Source: JANMZR01 sp031383555 (lineage in GTDB: Bacteria; Bacteroidota; Bacteroidia; Cytophagales; Spirosomataceae). Taken from it: a DNA stretch of 30,576 bases. The DNA lies in assembly GCA_031383555.1 (NCBI GenBank), contig JANMZR010000429.1, forward strand, positions 1-30,576, written 5' to 3'. Every line of letters starts with the position of its first letter. Within the stretch, counting starts at the first letter, position 1. The position numbers and the translations under genes are program-made. The notes under the pieces are model-generated. The model did not search any database. It was not told the DNA's origin and saw only the letters and a list, made by a program, of their open reading frames with translations. Of this stretch, positions 6,921 through 16,174 are shown piece by piece.

Positions 6921-8279
6921 ATGCAAGTTTGGAAATTTGGAGGCACCTCGGTAGGTAAGCCTGAGCGAATGCACTCCATTAAAAATTTAATTATTGAAGA
7001 CAAAGGCCGAAAAATCGTTGTTTTATCAGCACTTTCGGGTACTACTAATGCCCTAATATCTATTGGTGAAAGCCTGAAGGCCAATAATAGTGCAGATGCA
7101 TCTGAAAAAACAGAAGCCTTATATGCTCATTATGAGCAATTTATAAAAGAATTATATAGCACCGAGGGCGGTTTAGCTCAAGGTAAATCCATAATCGAAA
7201 AAGAGTTTTCATTTATTCGATCATTACAAAAAATAAAGCCTTTTTCACAAAAACAAGAAAAGGAAATTGTGGCTGAGGGAGAGTTGCTTTCTACACAGAT
7301 GTTTGAAGCTTACTTGCAAGAAGAAGGCGTTAGTTCGGCTTTACTACCAGCTTTGGATTTTATGTTAATTGATTCAGACAATGAGCCTGTTTTGAAATTT
7401 ACAGAGGAAAAACTTGGGGGAATATTGGCAGGTTTAACTGATAAACAAATATTTATCACACAAGGGTTTATCTGTCGGAATCCACGTGGTGAAGTTGATA
7501 ATTTAAAACGTGGCGGCTCTGATTATACAGCTTCATTGATTGGCGGGGCTATTGTTGCAGAGGAAATCCAGATTTGGACAGACATCGACGGTATGCATAA
7601 CAACGACCCAAGGATTGTGAAAAAGACCTTTCCTATCAAAGAATTAACATTTGAAGAAGCCGCTGAATTGGCTTATTTTGGAGCGAAAATACTGCACCCA
7701 AGCACTATTACTCCTGCAAAATTAAAAGGCGTGCCAGTACGATTGAAAAACACGATGGAACCAACAGCATTTGGAACATTAATTGCCAACAATACAAGCG
7801 AAAGAGAAATAAAAGCCATTGCTGCGAAAGATAATTTGACAGCCATTTATATTCATTCAACTCGAATGTTGAATGCATATGGGTTTTTGAGAAAAGTTTT
7901 TGAGGTGTTTGAAAACTACAAAACGCCAGTGGATATGATAACCACTTCAGAGGTATCTGTCTCTGTTACAATTGACAACGACGAGCATTTGGAAGATATT
8001 TTACGTGATTTATCTGTTTTCGCCGACCTTGAAGACTGTGATACAGACCAAACCATTGTTTGTATAGTAGGTAACTTCTCCGCAGACAAAGAAGGAATAG
8101 CAATTAAAGTATTAGAGGCCATGCGTAATATTCCAATTCGTATGATTTGTTATGGTGCCTCTGAGCATAACATTTCGCTTTTGATTCATGGAAAAGACAA
8201 AGCCGCTGCCCTTAATGCCCTGAATGAAAGGTGCTTTTTGTATGAAGATGCGATGAAGGAAATTTTTTCGGCACAGTAA
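6921..8279 (+). CDS. lysC: Aspartate kinase
   Basis: Phosphorylates L-aspartate as the first step to lysine, threonine and methionine. The 452-residue protein is monofunctional: it has the N-terminal kinase motif KFGGTSVG at 5-12, the aspartate/ATP-site block LKRGGSDYTA at 195-204 and WTDIDGMHNNDPR at 219-231, and about 150 C-terminal residues that form ACT-type regulatory domains (VDMITTSEVSVSVTID is characteristic). No homoserine dehydrogenase domain follows. Many Bacteroidota carry several aspartate kinases, so the gene symbol is the generic one. The start is ATG 6921, 85 bp after ribH. Confidence 0.93.
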   Translation: MQVWKFGGTSVGKPERMHSIKNLIIEDKGRKIVVLSALSGTTNALISIGESLKANNSADASEKTEALYAHYEQFIKELYSTEGGLAQGKSIIEKEFSFIRSLQKIKPFSQKQEKEIVAEGELLSTQMFEAYLQEEGVSSALLPALDFMLIDSDNEPVLKFTEEKLGGILAGLTDKQIFITQGFICRNPRGEVDNLKRGGSDYTASLIGGAIVAEEIQIWTDIDGMHNNDPRIVKKTFPIKELTFEEAAELAYFGAKILHPSTITPAKLKGVPVRLKNTMEPTAFGTLIANNTSEREIKAIAAKDNLTAIYIHSTRMLNAYGFLRKVFEVFENYKTPVDMITTSEVSVSVTIDNDEHLEDILRDLSVFADLEDCDTDQTIVCIVGNFSADKEGIAIKVLEAMRNIPIRMICYGASEHNISLLIHGKDKAAALNALNERCFLYEDAMKEIFSAQ

Positions 8280-8332
8280 TATATAATTTCCAAATTACGA
8301 TTTTTGATTTAAGATTTTAAATAAAAAGCCAA

Positions 8333-9604
8333 ATGTTACAAATCCAATTTATAAAAGACAATAAGCAAACCACAATTGCAGGCCTTAACAAAAAGCATTT
8401 CAAAAATACTGAGGTTTTAGTGGAAAAAGTACTTTTAATTGATGAAAATCGCCGACAAACTCAGGTTGAACTTGACAATACTTTGGCAAAAGCCAACAAT
8501 TTAGCTAAAGAAATTGGGGCCTTAATGCAAGAGGGCAAAAAGGTAGAAGCTGATGCTATAAAAGCAGAAACAGCCAACCTTAAATCAAAATCAAAAGAAC
8601 TTGAAGAAATCCTAAAAAGTTTTGAGACAGAGCTTTATGATGTATTAGTAACCTTTCCAAATCTCCCACATCCAAGCGTACCTGAGGGCAAAACCGCTGA
8701 TGACAATGAAGTTATAGTGGAAAATGGAGCAATCCCAACCCTTCCTGAAGGCTCAATACCACATTGGGATTTGATAAAAAAATACGATATTATTGACTTT
8801 GAACTAGGCAATAAAATCACAGGGGCAGGCTTTCCTGTTTATAAAGGAAAAGGAGCCAGAATACAGCGAGCTTTGATAAACTTCTTTTTGGATGAAGCCA
8901 TTACAGCTGGTTATACCGAAATTCAACCTCCAATTATGGTAAATGCAGACTCAGCCTATGCGACCGGCCAACTACCTGATAAAGACGGCCAAATGTATTA
9001 TGACAAAGCTGATGATTTATATTTGATACCAACAGCTGAGGTGCCCATCACCAACATCTATCGAGATGTAATTTTAACTGAAGGTGATTTGCCTATAAAA
9101 AACGCAGGCTATACACCATGTTTTAGGCGTGAGGCGGGCTCATGGGGCGCACATGTACGTGGTTTAAATCGTTTGCATCAGTTTGATAAAGTCGAAATTG
9201 TGAGGATTGAAAAACCTGAAAATTCATATGTCGCTTTAGAGGAAATGAGCTTACATGTTCAAGGTCTTTTACAAAAATTAGAGCTCCCTTATCGTGTGCT
9301 TCGCCTTTGTGCTGGCGATATGAGTTTTACATCGGCTCTTACTTATGATATGGAAGTGTATTCTGCTGCACAAAGTCGATGGCTAGAGGTAAGTTCTGTG
9401 TCAAACTTTGAAACCTACCAAGCTAATCGCCTGAAACTGAGGTTAAAAGCAGAAGGAAAAAACACTTTATTGCACACTTTAAACGGCTCAGCATTGGCCT
9501 TGCCACGTATTTTGGCAGCTATTTTGGAAAATAATCAAACAGTAAATGGCATAAATATTCCAAAAGTTTTGGTTCCTTATTGTGGCTTTGAGAAAATTAA
9601 TTGA
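8333..9604 (+). CDS. serS: Serine--tRNA ligase
   Basis: Charges tRNA-Ser and tRNA-Sec with serine. The 423-residue protein has the N-terminal antiparallel coiled-coil arm (about residues 27-100, rich in K/E/L) that grips the long variable arm of tRNA-Ser. The class II core follows: motif 1 near 190-200 (AGYTEIQPP), motif 2 CFRREAGSWG at 263-272 continuing to HQFDKVEI, and motif 3 NGSALALPRILAAILEN near the C-terminus. Length is standard and it is intact. It ends the conserved plus-strand block; beyond it the DNA is gene debris. Confidence 0.97.
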   Translation: MLQIQFIKDNKQTTIAGLNKKHFKNTEVLVEKVLLIDENRRQTQVELDNTLAKANNLAKEIGALMQEGKKVEADAIKAETANLKSKSKELEEILKSFETELYDVLVTFPNLPHPSVPEGKTADDNEVIVENGAIPTLPEGSIPHWDLIKKYDIIDFELGNKITGAGFPVYKGKGARIQRALINFFLDEAITAGYTEIQPPIMVNADSAYATGQLPDKDGQMYYDKADDLYLIPTAEVPITNIYRDVILTEGDLPIKNAGYTPCFRREAGSWGAHVRGLNRLHQFDKVEIVRIEKPENSYVALEEMSLHVQGLLQKLELPYRVLRLCAGDMSFTSALTYDMEVYSAAQSRWLEVSSVSNFETYQANRLKLRLKAEGKNTLLHTLNGSALALPRILAAILENNQTVNGINIPKVLVPYCGFEKIN

Positions 9605-9609
9605 GTATT

Positions 9610-9828
9610 TTAAAACACTTTATTCCTTAAAACCACAATTCCTTTAATTTCCAATTCCACCACATCACCCGCTTCTAAAGGACGATGGACGGTGAAATTG
9701 TTTTCGATTAAACTGCCCCAATCTACTGTACCTGAGACAAGTATGTCGCCCGGCATGATGTTTACGCCGTTTTCGGAGGCTCAGACCTTTAATAATTTCG
9801 AAATATTCTCGTGGTGGACATGGGTTCA
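9610..9828 (-). pseudogene. 3' stub of a fumarylacetoacetate hydrolase-family gene
   Basis: In the 333-bp gap between serS and the acetoacetyl-CoA synthetase, one minus-strand frame ending at TAA 9610-9612 reads ASENGVNIMPGDILVSGTV, then GDVVELEIKGIVVLRNKVF. This is the C-terminal signature of the FAH fold (PGD-I-SGT followed by GD-VE-EI-G-G). An in-frame TGA at 9781-9783 interrupts it. The same frame continues upstream as THVHHENISKLLKV until another stop at 9826-9828. The N-terminal 150 or more residues are gone. FAH enzymes act in hydroxy-/keto-acid catabolism such as deoxy-diketo-sugar-acid cleavage, which fits the sugar-acid genes nearby, but the substrate is unknown. Confidence 0.75.
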
Positions 9829-9872
9829 TTTATTTTCTCTGAAATGGTGACGGAAAGGTCGATTATTTTCAT
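9789..9872 (-). pseudogene. 5' stub resembling a cyclase-family (kynurenine formamidase-like) gene
   Basis: ATG 9870-9872 opens MKIIDLSVTISEKINEPM, which looks like the beginning of a PF04199 cyclase/formamidase-family protein (IDLS-T-S). The similarity is lost after residue 18 and the frame stops at residue 27 (TAA 9789-9791). It overlaps the FAH stub in another frame, consistent with a deletion joining two old genes. The family call is tentative because only 18 residues are informative. Confidence 0.45.
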
Positions 9873-9937
9873 TTTTTGTTTTATTAAGCCTCCTTACCTC
9901 CGAAAGGGAAATGACTATAGTTTTAATTACTTTATTT

Positions 9938-11911
9938 TCATTTTAATCGTAAATTATTCAATTGTAAATCGTAAATATTCAAATATTCTTCCACTGCTTC
10001 TGGATTGCGTAAAGCTCCGTAATTTACTACTTTTTCAGGATTTTGACCTAAGAAAATTTTCTTGATCGGCACTTCCACTTTCTTATTTGAAAGTGTATAA
10101 GGAATATCATTTATCTCAATAATTTCCTCCGGAATATGCCGTGCTGAACATTGGGTTTTTATTACTGATTTTATAGCTACAATTAACTCATTATTAAGTA
10201 AATAGCCAACATTCATTTTCACAAAAAGTGGCATCCACGAGCTGCCATCAGGATATTCTATATTCAAAATGAGACTATCAGCTATGCCTTCTATTTGCTC
10301 TACAACCCTATAAATTTCGCTTGTACCTATTCTGATGCCGTTTTTGTTAAGTGTAGAATCCGATCGACCATAGATAATTACGCCGTTATTTTGGGTGATT
10401 TTTGCCCAGTCGCCATGCCGCCAAACTCCCTCATATTCTTCGAAATAGCTAGCTTTGTATTTTGTAAAATCAGGGTCATTCCAAAAGTAAACGGGCATGC
10501 TTGGCATAGGTTTGGTAAGCATTAATTCGCCCATTTCATCGAAAATAGAATCACCATTTTCATTCCAAATTTCTACGGCACAGCCCAGCATGCGACATTG
10601 GATTTCACCAGAAAATACTGGCAAATGGACACAGCCGCCCACAAAACCTGAACTCACTTCTGTTCCACCACTGAGCGACATCAATGTCATGTCTTTTTTT
10701 ACATTTTCATACGCCCATTCAAAACCTTCGATGGGTAATGGTGAGCCTGTGGAGCCAAGTGTTTTTAGGGAATCAAAATTGGCCTGGGGGCTCTGTGAGT
10801 ATTTTTCCAAAAAATGACCAGCCTGCTTGCTGCCCAAAATATAGGCCGCCCCTATCCCAAAATGATCCAATTTGGTATCTGAAGCCAATTTCCAAAGATA
10901 ATCTGACTCTGGATAAACAGGACTCCCATTGTACAAAACCAAGGTGGCACCGGCCAAAAGAGAAGCCTGTGCAATGTTCCACATGATCCAACCGGTAGTG
11001 GAATACCATAAATATCGCTCACCTTTTTTGATATTACCATGCAAAATATGACTTTTCAAAAATTCCAACAAAACGCCACCCTGTCGGTGCACAATGGCTT
11101 TGGGGTTGCCCGTAGTACCCGATGAAAAAACAATATAAATTGGGTGATCGAATGGCAGTTTTTCACTAATTAAATTCTGGTTTTTATTGAAATCTATTTC
11201 ATTCCAAAGAGTACATTTTTCACCAAATTTTTGGGTAGAATTTACTAAAACCACTTGTTCAATTGAAGTTATATTTTGTTGAATATGAGCAATATCTGAG
11301 CTCTTATCAAACTTTTTGCCACCGTATTGATAACTAACTGTTGCTATTAAAACTTTAGGATTTAGTGGTGAAAATCTATCTAAAATAGCAGCATGGCCAA
11401 AGTCGGGGGCTACACAAGTCCAAATTGCTCCGATGGAAACAGTAGCCAAAAAAGCCACCAAAGTTTCGGGGCAGTTTGTTAAAAATCCAGCTACAATATC
11501 ACCTTTTTTTATTCCTTTTTCAAGAAGAAATTTTTGAAAACAAGCAACATCATTTTCTAATTTTTCCCATGAAATTTCTTGAAAATCTTGGTCTTCGGTT
11601 TTGTAAATTATGGCTGGAAAATCAATGTTTTTTTGACGAAAAATATAATCTACATAATTCAGTTTGGCACCTTCAAACCATTGATTTTTAGGCATTTGGC
11701 CTTTTAAAACCGAATTATATTGAATGTGAATTTCAAAATACTGAACGATACTTTCCCAAAAAATAGAAATATCTGAAACTGACCAATTGTAAAGGCTTTG
11801 GTAATTTTCAAAAATCAATCCTTTTTCATCATTAAGCCATTGAATAAATTGACTTAAATTGCTGTTTTTAATTACCTCAAGACTCGGCGTCCATAGTATT
11901 TTACCAGCCAT
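9938..11911 (-). CDS. Acetoacetate--CoA ligase (acetoacetyl-CoA synthetase)
   Basis: Activates acetoacetate to acetoacetyl-CoA with ATP via an acyl-adenylate, which feeds ketone-body-type carbon into acetyl-CoA. I chose ATG 11909-11911 (MAGKILWTPS) over an upstream alternative because it gives 657 residues, the family norm, and the usual start. Visible motifs are the adenylate-forming P-loop FSSGTTGNPKAIVH, the SLSGGTEVSSGF segment, HGDWAK, and GRSDSTLNKNGIRIGTSEIY. The C-terminal catalytic lysine region SNKKVEVPIKK is present. No thiolase or 3-hydroxybutyrate dehydrogenase adjoins it, so its role here is not set by context. It is a single minus-strand gene between two zones of decayed sequence. 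Confidence 0.9.
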   Translation of the reverse strand: MAGKILWTPSLEVIKNSNLSQFIQWLNDEKGLIFENYQSLYNWSVSDISIFWESIVQYFEIHIQYNSVLKGQMPKNQWFEGAKLNYVDYIFRQKNIDFPAIIYKTEDQDFQEISWEKLENDVACFQKFLLEKGIKKGDIVAGFLTNCPETLVAFLATVSIGAIWTCVAPDFGHAAILDRFSPLNPKVLIATVSYQYGGKKFDKSSDIAHIQQNITSIEQVVLVNSTQKFGEKCTLWNEIDFNKNQNLISEKLPFDHPIYIVFSSGTTGNPKAIVHRQGGVLLEFLKSHILHGNIKKGERYLWYSTTGWIMWNIAQASLLAGATLVLYNGSPVYPESDYLWKLASDTKLDHFGIGAAYILGSKQAGHFLEKYSQSPQANFDSLKTLGSTGSPLPIEGFEWAYENVKKDMTLMSLSGGTEVSSGFVGGCVHLPVFSGEIQCRMLGCAVEIWNENGDSIFDEMGELMLTKPMPSMPVYFWNDPDFTKYKASYFEEYEGVWRHGDWAKITQNNGVIIYGRSDSTLNKNGIRIGTSEIYRVVEQIEGIADSLILNIEYPDGSSWMPLFVKMNVGYLLNNELIVAIKSVIKTQCSARHIPEEIIEINDIPYTLSNKKVEVPIKKIFLGQNPEKVVNYGALRNPEAVEEYLNIYDLQLNNLRLK

Positions 11912-12003
11912 AGAAATTTTTATTGTTTTAGATTTTTGAAATATTTTTATGTTCTTAAAATTTATGCATTTATTTTTCCCGCCACCCAATCATATATATT
12001 AAA

Positions 12004-12153
12004 CTACTTTGTGAAATCATCAACGCAACCATGTGAGAAACCGCTTTCGCCAAGAGGCACTATTTCCATTATATGTTCGCAATTCAAGGCTTAGTTTACT
12101 TGGTAAGCATTTTCTACTAAATTCTGACGGTTGTCGCCACCATCTATAAATAA
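12004..12153 (-). pseudogene. Unidentified decayed gene tail
   Basis: One minus-strand frame reads IDGGDNRQNLVENAYQVN, a TAA stop (12091-12093), then ALNCEHIMEIVPLGES and GFSHGCVDDFTK to TAG 12004-12006. The composition looks protein-like and unlike the random translations around it, and both parts share a frame, so I read it as the 3' end of a lost gene with a premature stop. I do not recognise the family. It fills most of the 306-bp gap between the acetoacetyl-CoA synthetase start and the dehydratase stop; nothing else is seen there. Confidence 0.4.
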
Positions 12154-12217
12154 TCAAAATCAATCCAAAATTATTATGGTCTTCATGTGTAGATATATTG
12201 AAAATTTTTTTTAGATT

Positions 12218-13123
12218 CTAGCTGTTTTTATCAATAATTTCTTTCAAAATTGCAACTTCAGCAGGTGAAGGCATCGTTAGTGGCGGGCGAACGTCCCCAG
12301 CACTTTTTCCGATTAATTTTGCCCCAGCTTTAATTAAACTTACGGCATAGCCATTCTTTTTGCCTCGAAGCCTTACTAGCGGTATGTAAAAATTTTTAGT
12401 AATTTCAGATACTGTTTCTTTATTGCCTGAGCGTAGCGCTTTGTAAAATTTATTTGCTAAATCGGGAACAAAATTAAAGGATGCTGATGAGTAGGTATTT
12501 ACCCCAATCGAAAGGTAGGCTTCGGCAATGATCTCAGCAGTAGGTACACCACCAATAAAAGAAAGGCGCTTTCCGACTGTTTTAATAGTATCGTTTAAAT
12601 CTTGAATATTGCCAGTGCCATCTTTTAAGCCAATTAGATTTGGGCAATCATCAGCTAATTTTTGAATATAATCTGTTGACAAAACACCATTGCCCCTATT
12701 ATAGTAAATTACGGGGAGATTTGTACTATTTATGATTGCTTTGGCATATTCAAAGACCCCTTCTTGTGGGCATTCGGTTAGGTAGGGCGGAAAAAGCAGC
12801 AAAGCATCAATACCCGCAATTTCGGCCATTTTTGCAAAGGTTATTGCTTCCGTTATACTTCTGCCAACGCTTGATATAACAGGAACTCGCCCTGCCACTA
12901 TTTTCACAGAAATATTAATAATTTGCTCATATTCATCTGCCGAAAGTGAAAAAAACTCGCCAGTACCACCAGCCACAAATACAGATGATACTTCGTGGCT
13001 TACAAACCATTCAATACGGTCGGCATAGGTTTTGGCATTAAATTCACCGTTTTCTTTAAAATCGGTAATGGGAAAAGAAAGTAGCCCGTTTTCGAGCGAT
13101 GATTTTATTTTTGAAAGTTCCAT
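12218..13123 (-). CDS. kdgD: 5-dehydro-4-deoxyglucarate dehydratase
   Basis: Dehydrates and decarboxylates 5-dehydro-4-deoxy-D-glucarate to 2,5-dioxopentanoate (2-oxoglutarate semialdehyde). It is a DapA/NAL-superfamily TIM barrel. From ATG 13121-13123 it has 301 residues: SFPITDF at 16-22, GGTGEFFSL at 52-60, the catalytic Tyr in YYNRGNG near 140, and the Schiff-base Lys167 in GLKDGTG. The GGTGEFFSL block and YNR distinguish KDGDH from true DapA. A longer frame begins at TTG 13132, but the ATG gives the normal start. It is the last gene of the diacid cluster, 85 bp after gudD. The next enzyme, 2-oxoglutarate semialdehyde dehydrogenase, is not in the window. Confidence 0.92.
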   Translation of the reverse strand: MELSKIKSSLENGLLSFPITDFKENGEFNAKTYADRIEWFVSHEVSSVFVAGGTGEFFSLSADEYEQIINISVKIVAGRVPVISSVGRSITEAITFAKMAEIAGIDALLLFPPYLTECPQEGVFEYAKAIINSTNLPVIYYNRGNGVLSTDYIQKLADDCPNLIGLKDGTGNIQDLNDTIKTVGKRLSFIGGVPTAEIIAEAYLSIGVNTYSSASFNFVPDLANKFYKALRSGNKETVSEITKNFYIPLVRLRGKKNGYAVSLIKAGAKLIGKSAGDVRPPLTMPSPAEVAILKEIIDKNS

Positions 13124-13208
13124 AAGCCCCAAAAGTGATCTTTTTTTAAGAAAAATTAATTAAGTAATACAAATATTCTAAAGTCCAAAACCCACTAAGG
13201 CTAGGGGG

Positions 13209-14510
13209 CTACCATCTAGTTGCCAAAAACTTCCAATCAGTATGTATTTTTTGCATTTCTATTTCATCATTCCGTTTGGTTAAGCCACAATTAATATAGT
13301 TTTGGTGCAATTTTGCTAAGGCAGCTTTGTCTAAACTTATTCCCAAACCTGGTCCTTTAGGTACTTCTACGGCGCCATCTTCAAATTTGAGTCGACCACC
13401 TATTATTATTTCGTCTGATTGCCAGGGATAGTGTGTGTCCAATGCATATTTTAAATTGGGAATGGCCGCTCCTAAATGCACCATGGCCGCCAGCGAAATA
13501 CCCAAATGTGAATTAGAATGCATTGATAAATCACGACCAAAAGTCTCGCAAATGCTTGTTAAAGCCATAGATGCATGAAGGCCACCCCAAAAATGATGGT
13601 CGCTCAGAATAATATCTTCGGAACCTAAGCGAATACTACTTGGAATATCTTCAAAAGAAGTGGTGCACATATTAGTTGCCAATGGAGTTTTTAGGGCTTT
13701 TCTTACCTCTGCCATGTTTTGTTGGCCACGGCATGGGTCTTCCAAATATTCGAGTTTGCCTTCCATTTCTTTGCCATATTTAATTGATGTTTCAACTGTC
13801 CAAAGGGCATTGGGGTCAATCCTAAGAGGTACATCGGGGCCAAAAGCATCATAAAGGGCTAATATGGCATCAGTTTCTTGGCGAGGGTCAAAGGCCCCAC
13901 CTTTTAGTTTAATAGATTTAAAGCCAAATTCCTTACACATTGCTTCAGCTTGGGCCACAATTTCGGTGGGATTTAGAGCACTTGCTTGCCTTGCTGCTGC
14001 CCAGTTTGTAGCATTTGTGTCTATTCCAAAGCCCAATTCGCCACCAGCACCTTCATATTTGTAAAAAAGGTATGCCGAAAATGGCACAACCTCTCGCCGG
14101 CGACCACCTAATAAATCTACTACTGGTCGATTTGTAATTTTACCTATTATATCAAGACAAGCTACTTCTATAGCACTAAAAATATGGACTAAAGTACGCT
14201 GATCCCAAGGAGCATCACCTCTTTTTATGGTATTTTCTGATCCAAAATTTGCGGTTAAAATATCTCTAATCTGATTTAATTGAAAAGGATCTTGTCCAAT
14301 TATGAATCTTTTGCTTTTTTCTAATGCAATATCAATATCTATGTTTCCAGGTATTTCACTTAGGCCACTAATATTATCATCGGTAACCAGTTCAACAATT
14401 GTACGTAATGCGTAGGGTGCATGAAGCCCAGCGGCATTTAGTAGTGGAGGGTCTACCACAGCAATTGGTGTGATATGGAATTCCCTTATTTTTGGAAAAT
14501 TGGTTGTCAT
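13209..14510 (-). CDS. gudD: Glucarate dehydratase
   Basis: An enolase-superfamily enzyme that dehydrates D-glucarate (and L-idarate) to 5-dehydro-4-deoxyglucarate. The 433-residue protein has the KxK base motif K201-L-K203 (SIKLKGG), metal ligands at D232 (RIDPNALW), in the LEYLEDP segment at 253-259 and at N280 (LATNM), and the second base in HSNSHLGISL (H335). All the catalytic elements of the glucarate dehydratase subgroup are therefore present. It is slightly shorter than E. coli GudD. Between galactarate dehydratase and KDG dehydratase, its product feeds the downstream enzyme directly. Confidence 0.93.
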   Translation of the reverse strand: MTTNFPKIREFHITPIAVVDPPLLNAAGLHAPYALRTIVELVTDDNISGLSEIPGNIDIDIALEKSKRFIIGQDPFQLNQIRDILTANFGSENTIKRGDAPWDQRTLVHIFSAIEVACLDIIGKITNRPVVDLLGGRRREVVPFSAYLFYKYEGAGGELGFGIDTNATNWAAARQASALNPTEIVAQAEAMCKEFGFKSIKLKGGAFDPRQETDAILALYDAFGPDVPLRIDPNALWTVETSIKYGKEMEGKLEYLEDPCRGQQNMAEVRKALKTPLATNMCTTSFEDIPSSIRLGSEDIILSDHHFWGGLHASMALTSICETFGRDLSMHSNSHLGISLAAMVHLGAAIPNLKYALDTHYPWQSDEIIIGGRLKFEDGAVEVPKGPGLGISLDKAALAKLHQNYINCGLTKRNDEIEMQKIHTDWKFLATRW

Positions 14511-14601
14511 AATAATTTATAATTTTAAAATAATAGGAATAAGTAGAAAATAACTAAAAAGCTGCTGATTAAGGGTTTAATATATTGAATGTCATCGCAA
14601 T

Positions 14602-16149
14602 TTAGGTCAAAGGCCCGGGATTAAAAAGAACAAGGTCGTTATATAGGCCCAATTTATCGGTTGCTACCAGTTTTTTACCACTTGCAATTTCTAAAATCAG
14701 GCGAAAAAGCTCCCAGCCCATTTCTTCAATTGTTTTGAAACCAAAAGCAACAGGCCCAGCATCAAAATCGATCAGGTCATGCCAACGGTTGGCTAGTTTT
14801 GAGTTAGAGCTTATCTTTATAACTGGCACCATATTTAAACCATAAGGTGTGCCTCGGCCAGTAATAAACAGATGCATATTCATACCAGCTGCTAATTGAA
14901 GCGTACCACATACAAAGTCGCTTGCCGGAGTGGCCACAAAGTTCAAGCCTTTTTTTCGAATTTTTTCGCCTGGTGAAATCACATCAACAATAGGGCTTGT
15001 GCCAGATTTTACAATTGAACCGAGTGCTTTTTCAACAATATTACTTAAGCCTCCTCCTTTATTCCCGGGTGTTGTATTGGCGCTTCTATCTGCTTTGCCT
15101 TGATTTAAATAATTATCATACCAAGTCATTTCATTTATAAGTGCTTGTGCTACAGATTGATTGACGGCACGTGGCACCAGTAAATGTATGGCATCTCTTA
15201 CTTCTGTAACTTCTGAAAAAAAGGAGGTTCCTCCTGCTCTCACTATCAAATCTGAAGCGAAGCCAGCAACTGGATTTCTTGTTAAGCCAGAAAAAGCATC
15301 ACTTCCGCCACATTGCATGCCCACTACTAATTGTGAAGCTGGACAAGTTTCCCTTTTGCGAGCATTTAATGTTAGAAGATGCTTTTTTGCCAATTCCATA
15401 ATGCCCGCTACCATATCGCCAAAGCCTTCGAAAGATTCATCTTGCAAATATAAAATTGAGGAATTGTCAGAAACAGATTTTGAATCGTAATCAGGTAATA
15501 ACCTTTCGGGGCGAAGTTTTTCACAACCAAGGCCAATGATCATGATTTCGCCACCAAAATTCGGATTTTGCGCAATGTGTTTTATGGTTCGAATTGGAAC
15601 TATTGCTCCGGGTGCATCAATGGCAATACCACAGCCATAATTATGGTTAAATGTTACAACGTCGTCTACATTTGGATAAAGGGGCAGTAACTCTTTTCTT
15701 ATTTTATTTTCTATATAATTTGTAATTCCTGCTACGCATTGCACACTGATGGTTATGCCTAAAATGTTTTTTGTGCCAACACTTCCATCGGCATTTATAT
15801 AGCCTTCAAAAGTAAAGCCCTCAAGTGGTTCGGCTTTTACATCATAATTTTCAATATACGTAATATGCTCTAGATTAGGCGGTTGAGGAAGCACAATATT
15901 GAATTCATTTACCCAAGCTCCTTTTTCGATAATTTGTTTGGCATAGCCAATTATTTGGCCATAACGTATAATTTGATCTCCTTTTTTCAATGGATTTAAG
16001 GCAATTTTATGACCCATTGGAATATTTTCTAATAAAGTAATATTCTGCAAAACTATTGTGCCTTGTTTTAACCCTGCCGGATTAGCCACTATGCCCACAT
16101 TGTCAGTAGGTAATGTAATTATTATATTATTTTCGCTAATATTCGACAT
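14602..16149 (-). CDS. garD: Galactarate dehydratase
   Basis: Dehydrates meso-galactarate to 5-dehydro-4-deoxyglucarate, the same product as glucarate dehydratase. The 515-residue protein has an N-terminal SAF-like domain (about 1-100; HKIALNPLKKGDQIIRYG) and a large UxaA/GarD catalytic domain. The catalytic-domain signatures are GYINADGSVGTKNILGIT, GCGIAIDAP, ETCPASQLVVGMQCGGSD, DRSANTTPGNKGGGLSN and TPASDFVCGT. These align throughout with enterobacterial GarD as I remember it, better than with altronate dehydratase, and the conserved Cys and His metal ligands are present. It follows the permease gene by 25 bp on the same strand, indicating one operon. Confidence 0.92.
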   Translation of the reverse strand: MSNISENNIIITLPTDNVGIVANPAGLKQGTIVLQNITLLENIPMGHKIALNPLKKGDQIIRYGQIIGYAKQIIEKGAWVNEFNIVLPQPPNLEHITYIENYDVKAEPLEGFTFEGYINADGSVGTKNILGITISVQCVAGITNYIENKIRKELLPLYPNVDDVVTFNHNYGCGIAIDAPGAIVPIRTIKHIAQNPNFGGEIMIIGLGCEKLRPERLLPDYDSKSVSDNSSILYLQDESFEGFGDMVAGIMELAKKHLLTLNARKRETCPASQLVVGMQCGGSDAFSGLTRNPVAGFASDLIVRAGGTSFFSEVTEVRDAIHLLVPRAVNQSVAQALINEMTWYDNYLNQGKADRSANTTPGNKGGGLSNIVEKALGSIVKSGTSPIVDVISPGEKIRKKGLNFVATPASDFVCGTLQLAAGMNMHLFITGRGTPYGLNMVPVIKISSNSKLANRWHDLIDFDAGPVAFGFKTIEEMGWELFRLILEIASGKKLVATDKLGLYNDLVLFNPGPLT

Positions 16150-16174
16150 TGTAAAATGATAGAAAAATTATTTT

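Noticed and set aside
6839..7084. Minus-strand 81-codon frame opposite the lysC start
   Set aside because: It overlaps the invariant KFGGTSVG codons on the plus strand and has no independent support.
9811..10065. Plus-strand open frame of 84 codons
   Set aside because: It lies across the antisense of gene debris and the end of the acetoacetyl-CoA synthetase gene, with no family resemblance or start context.
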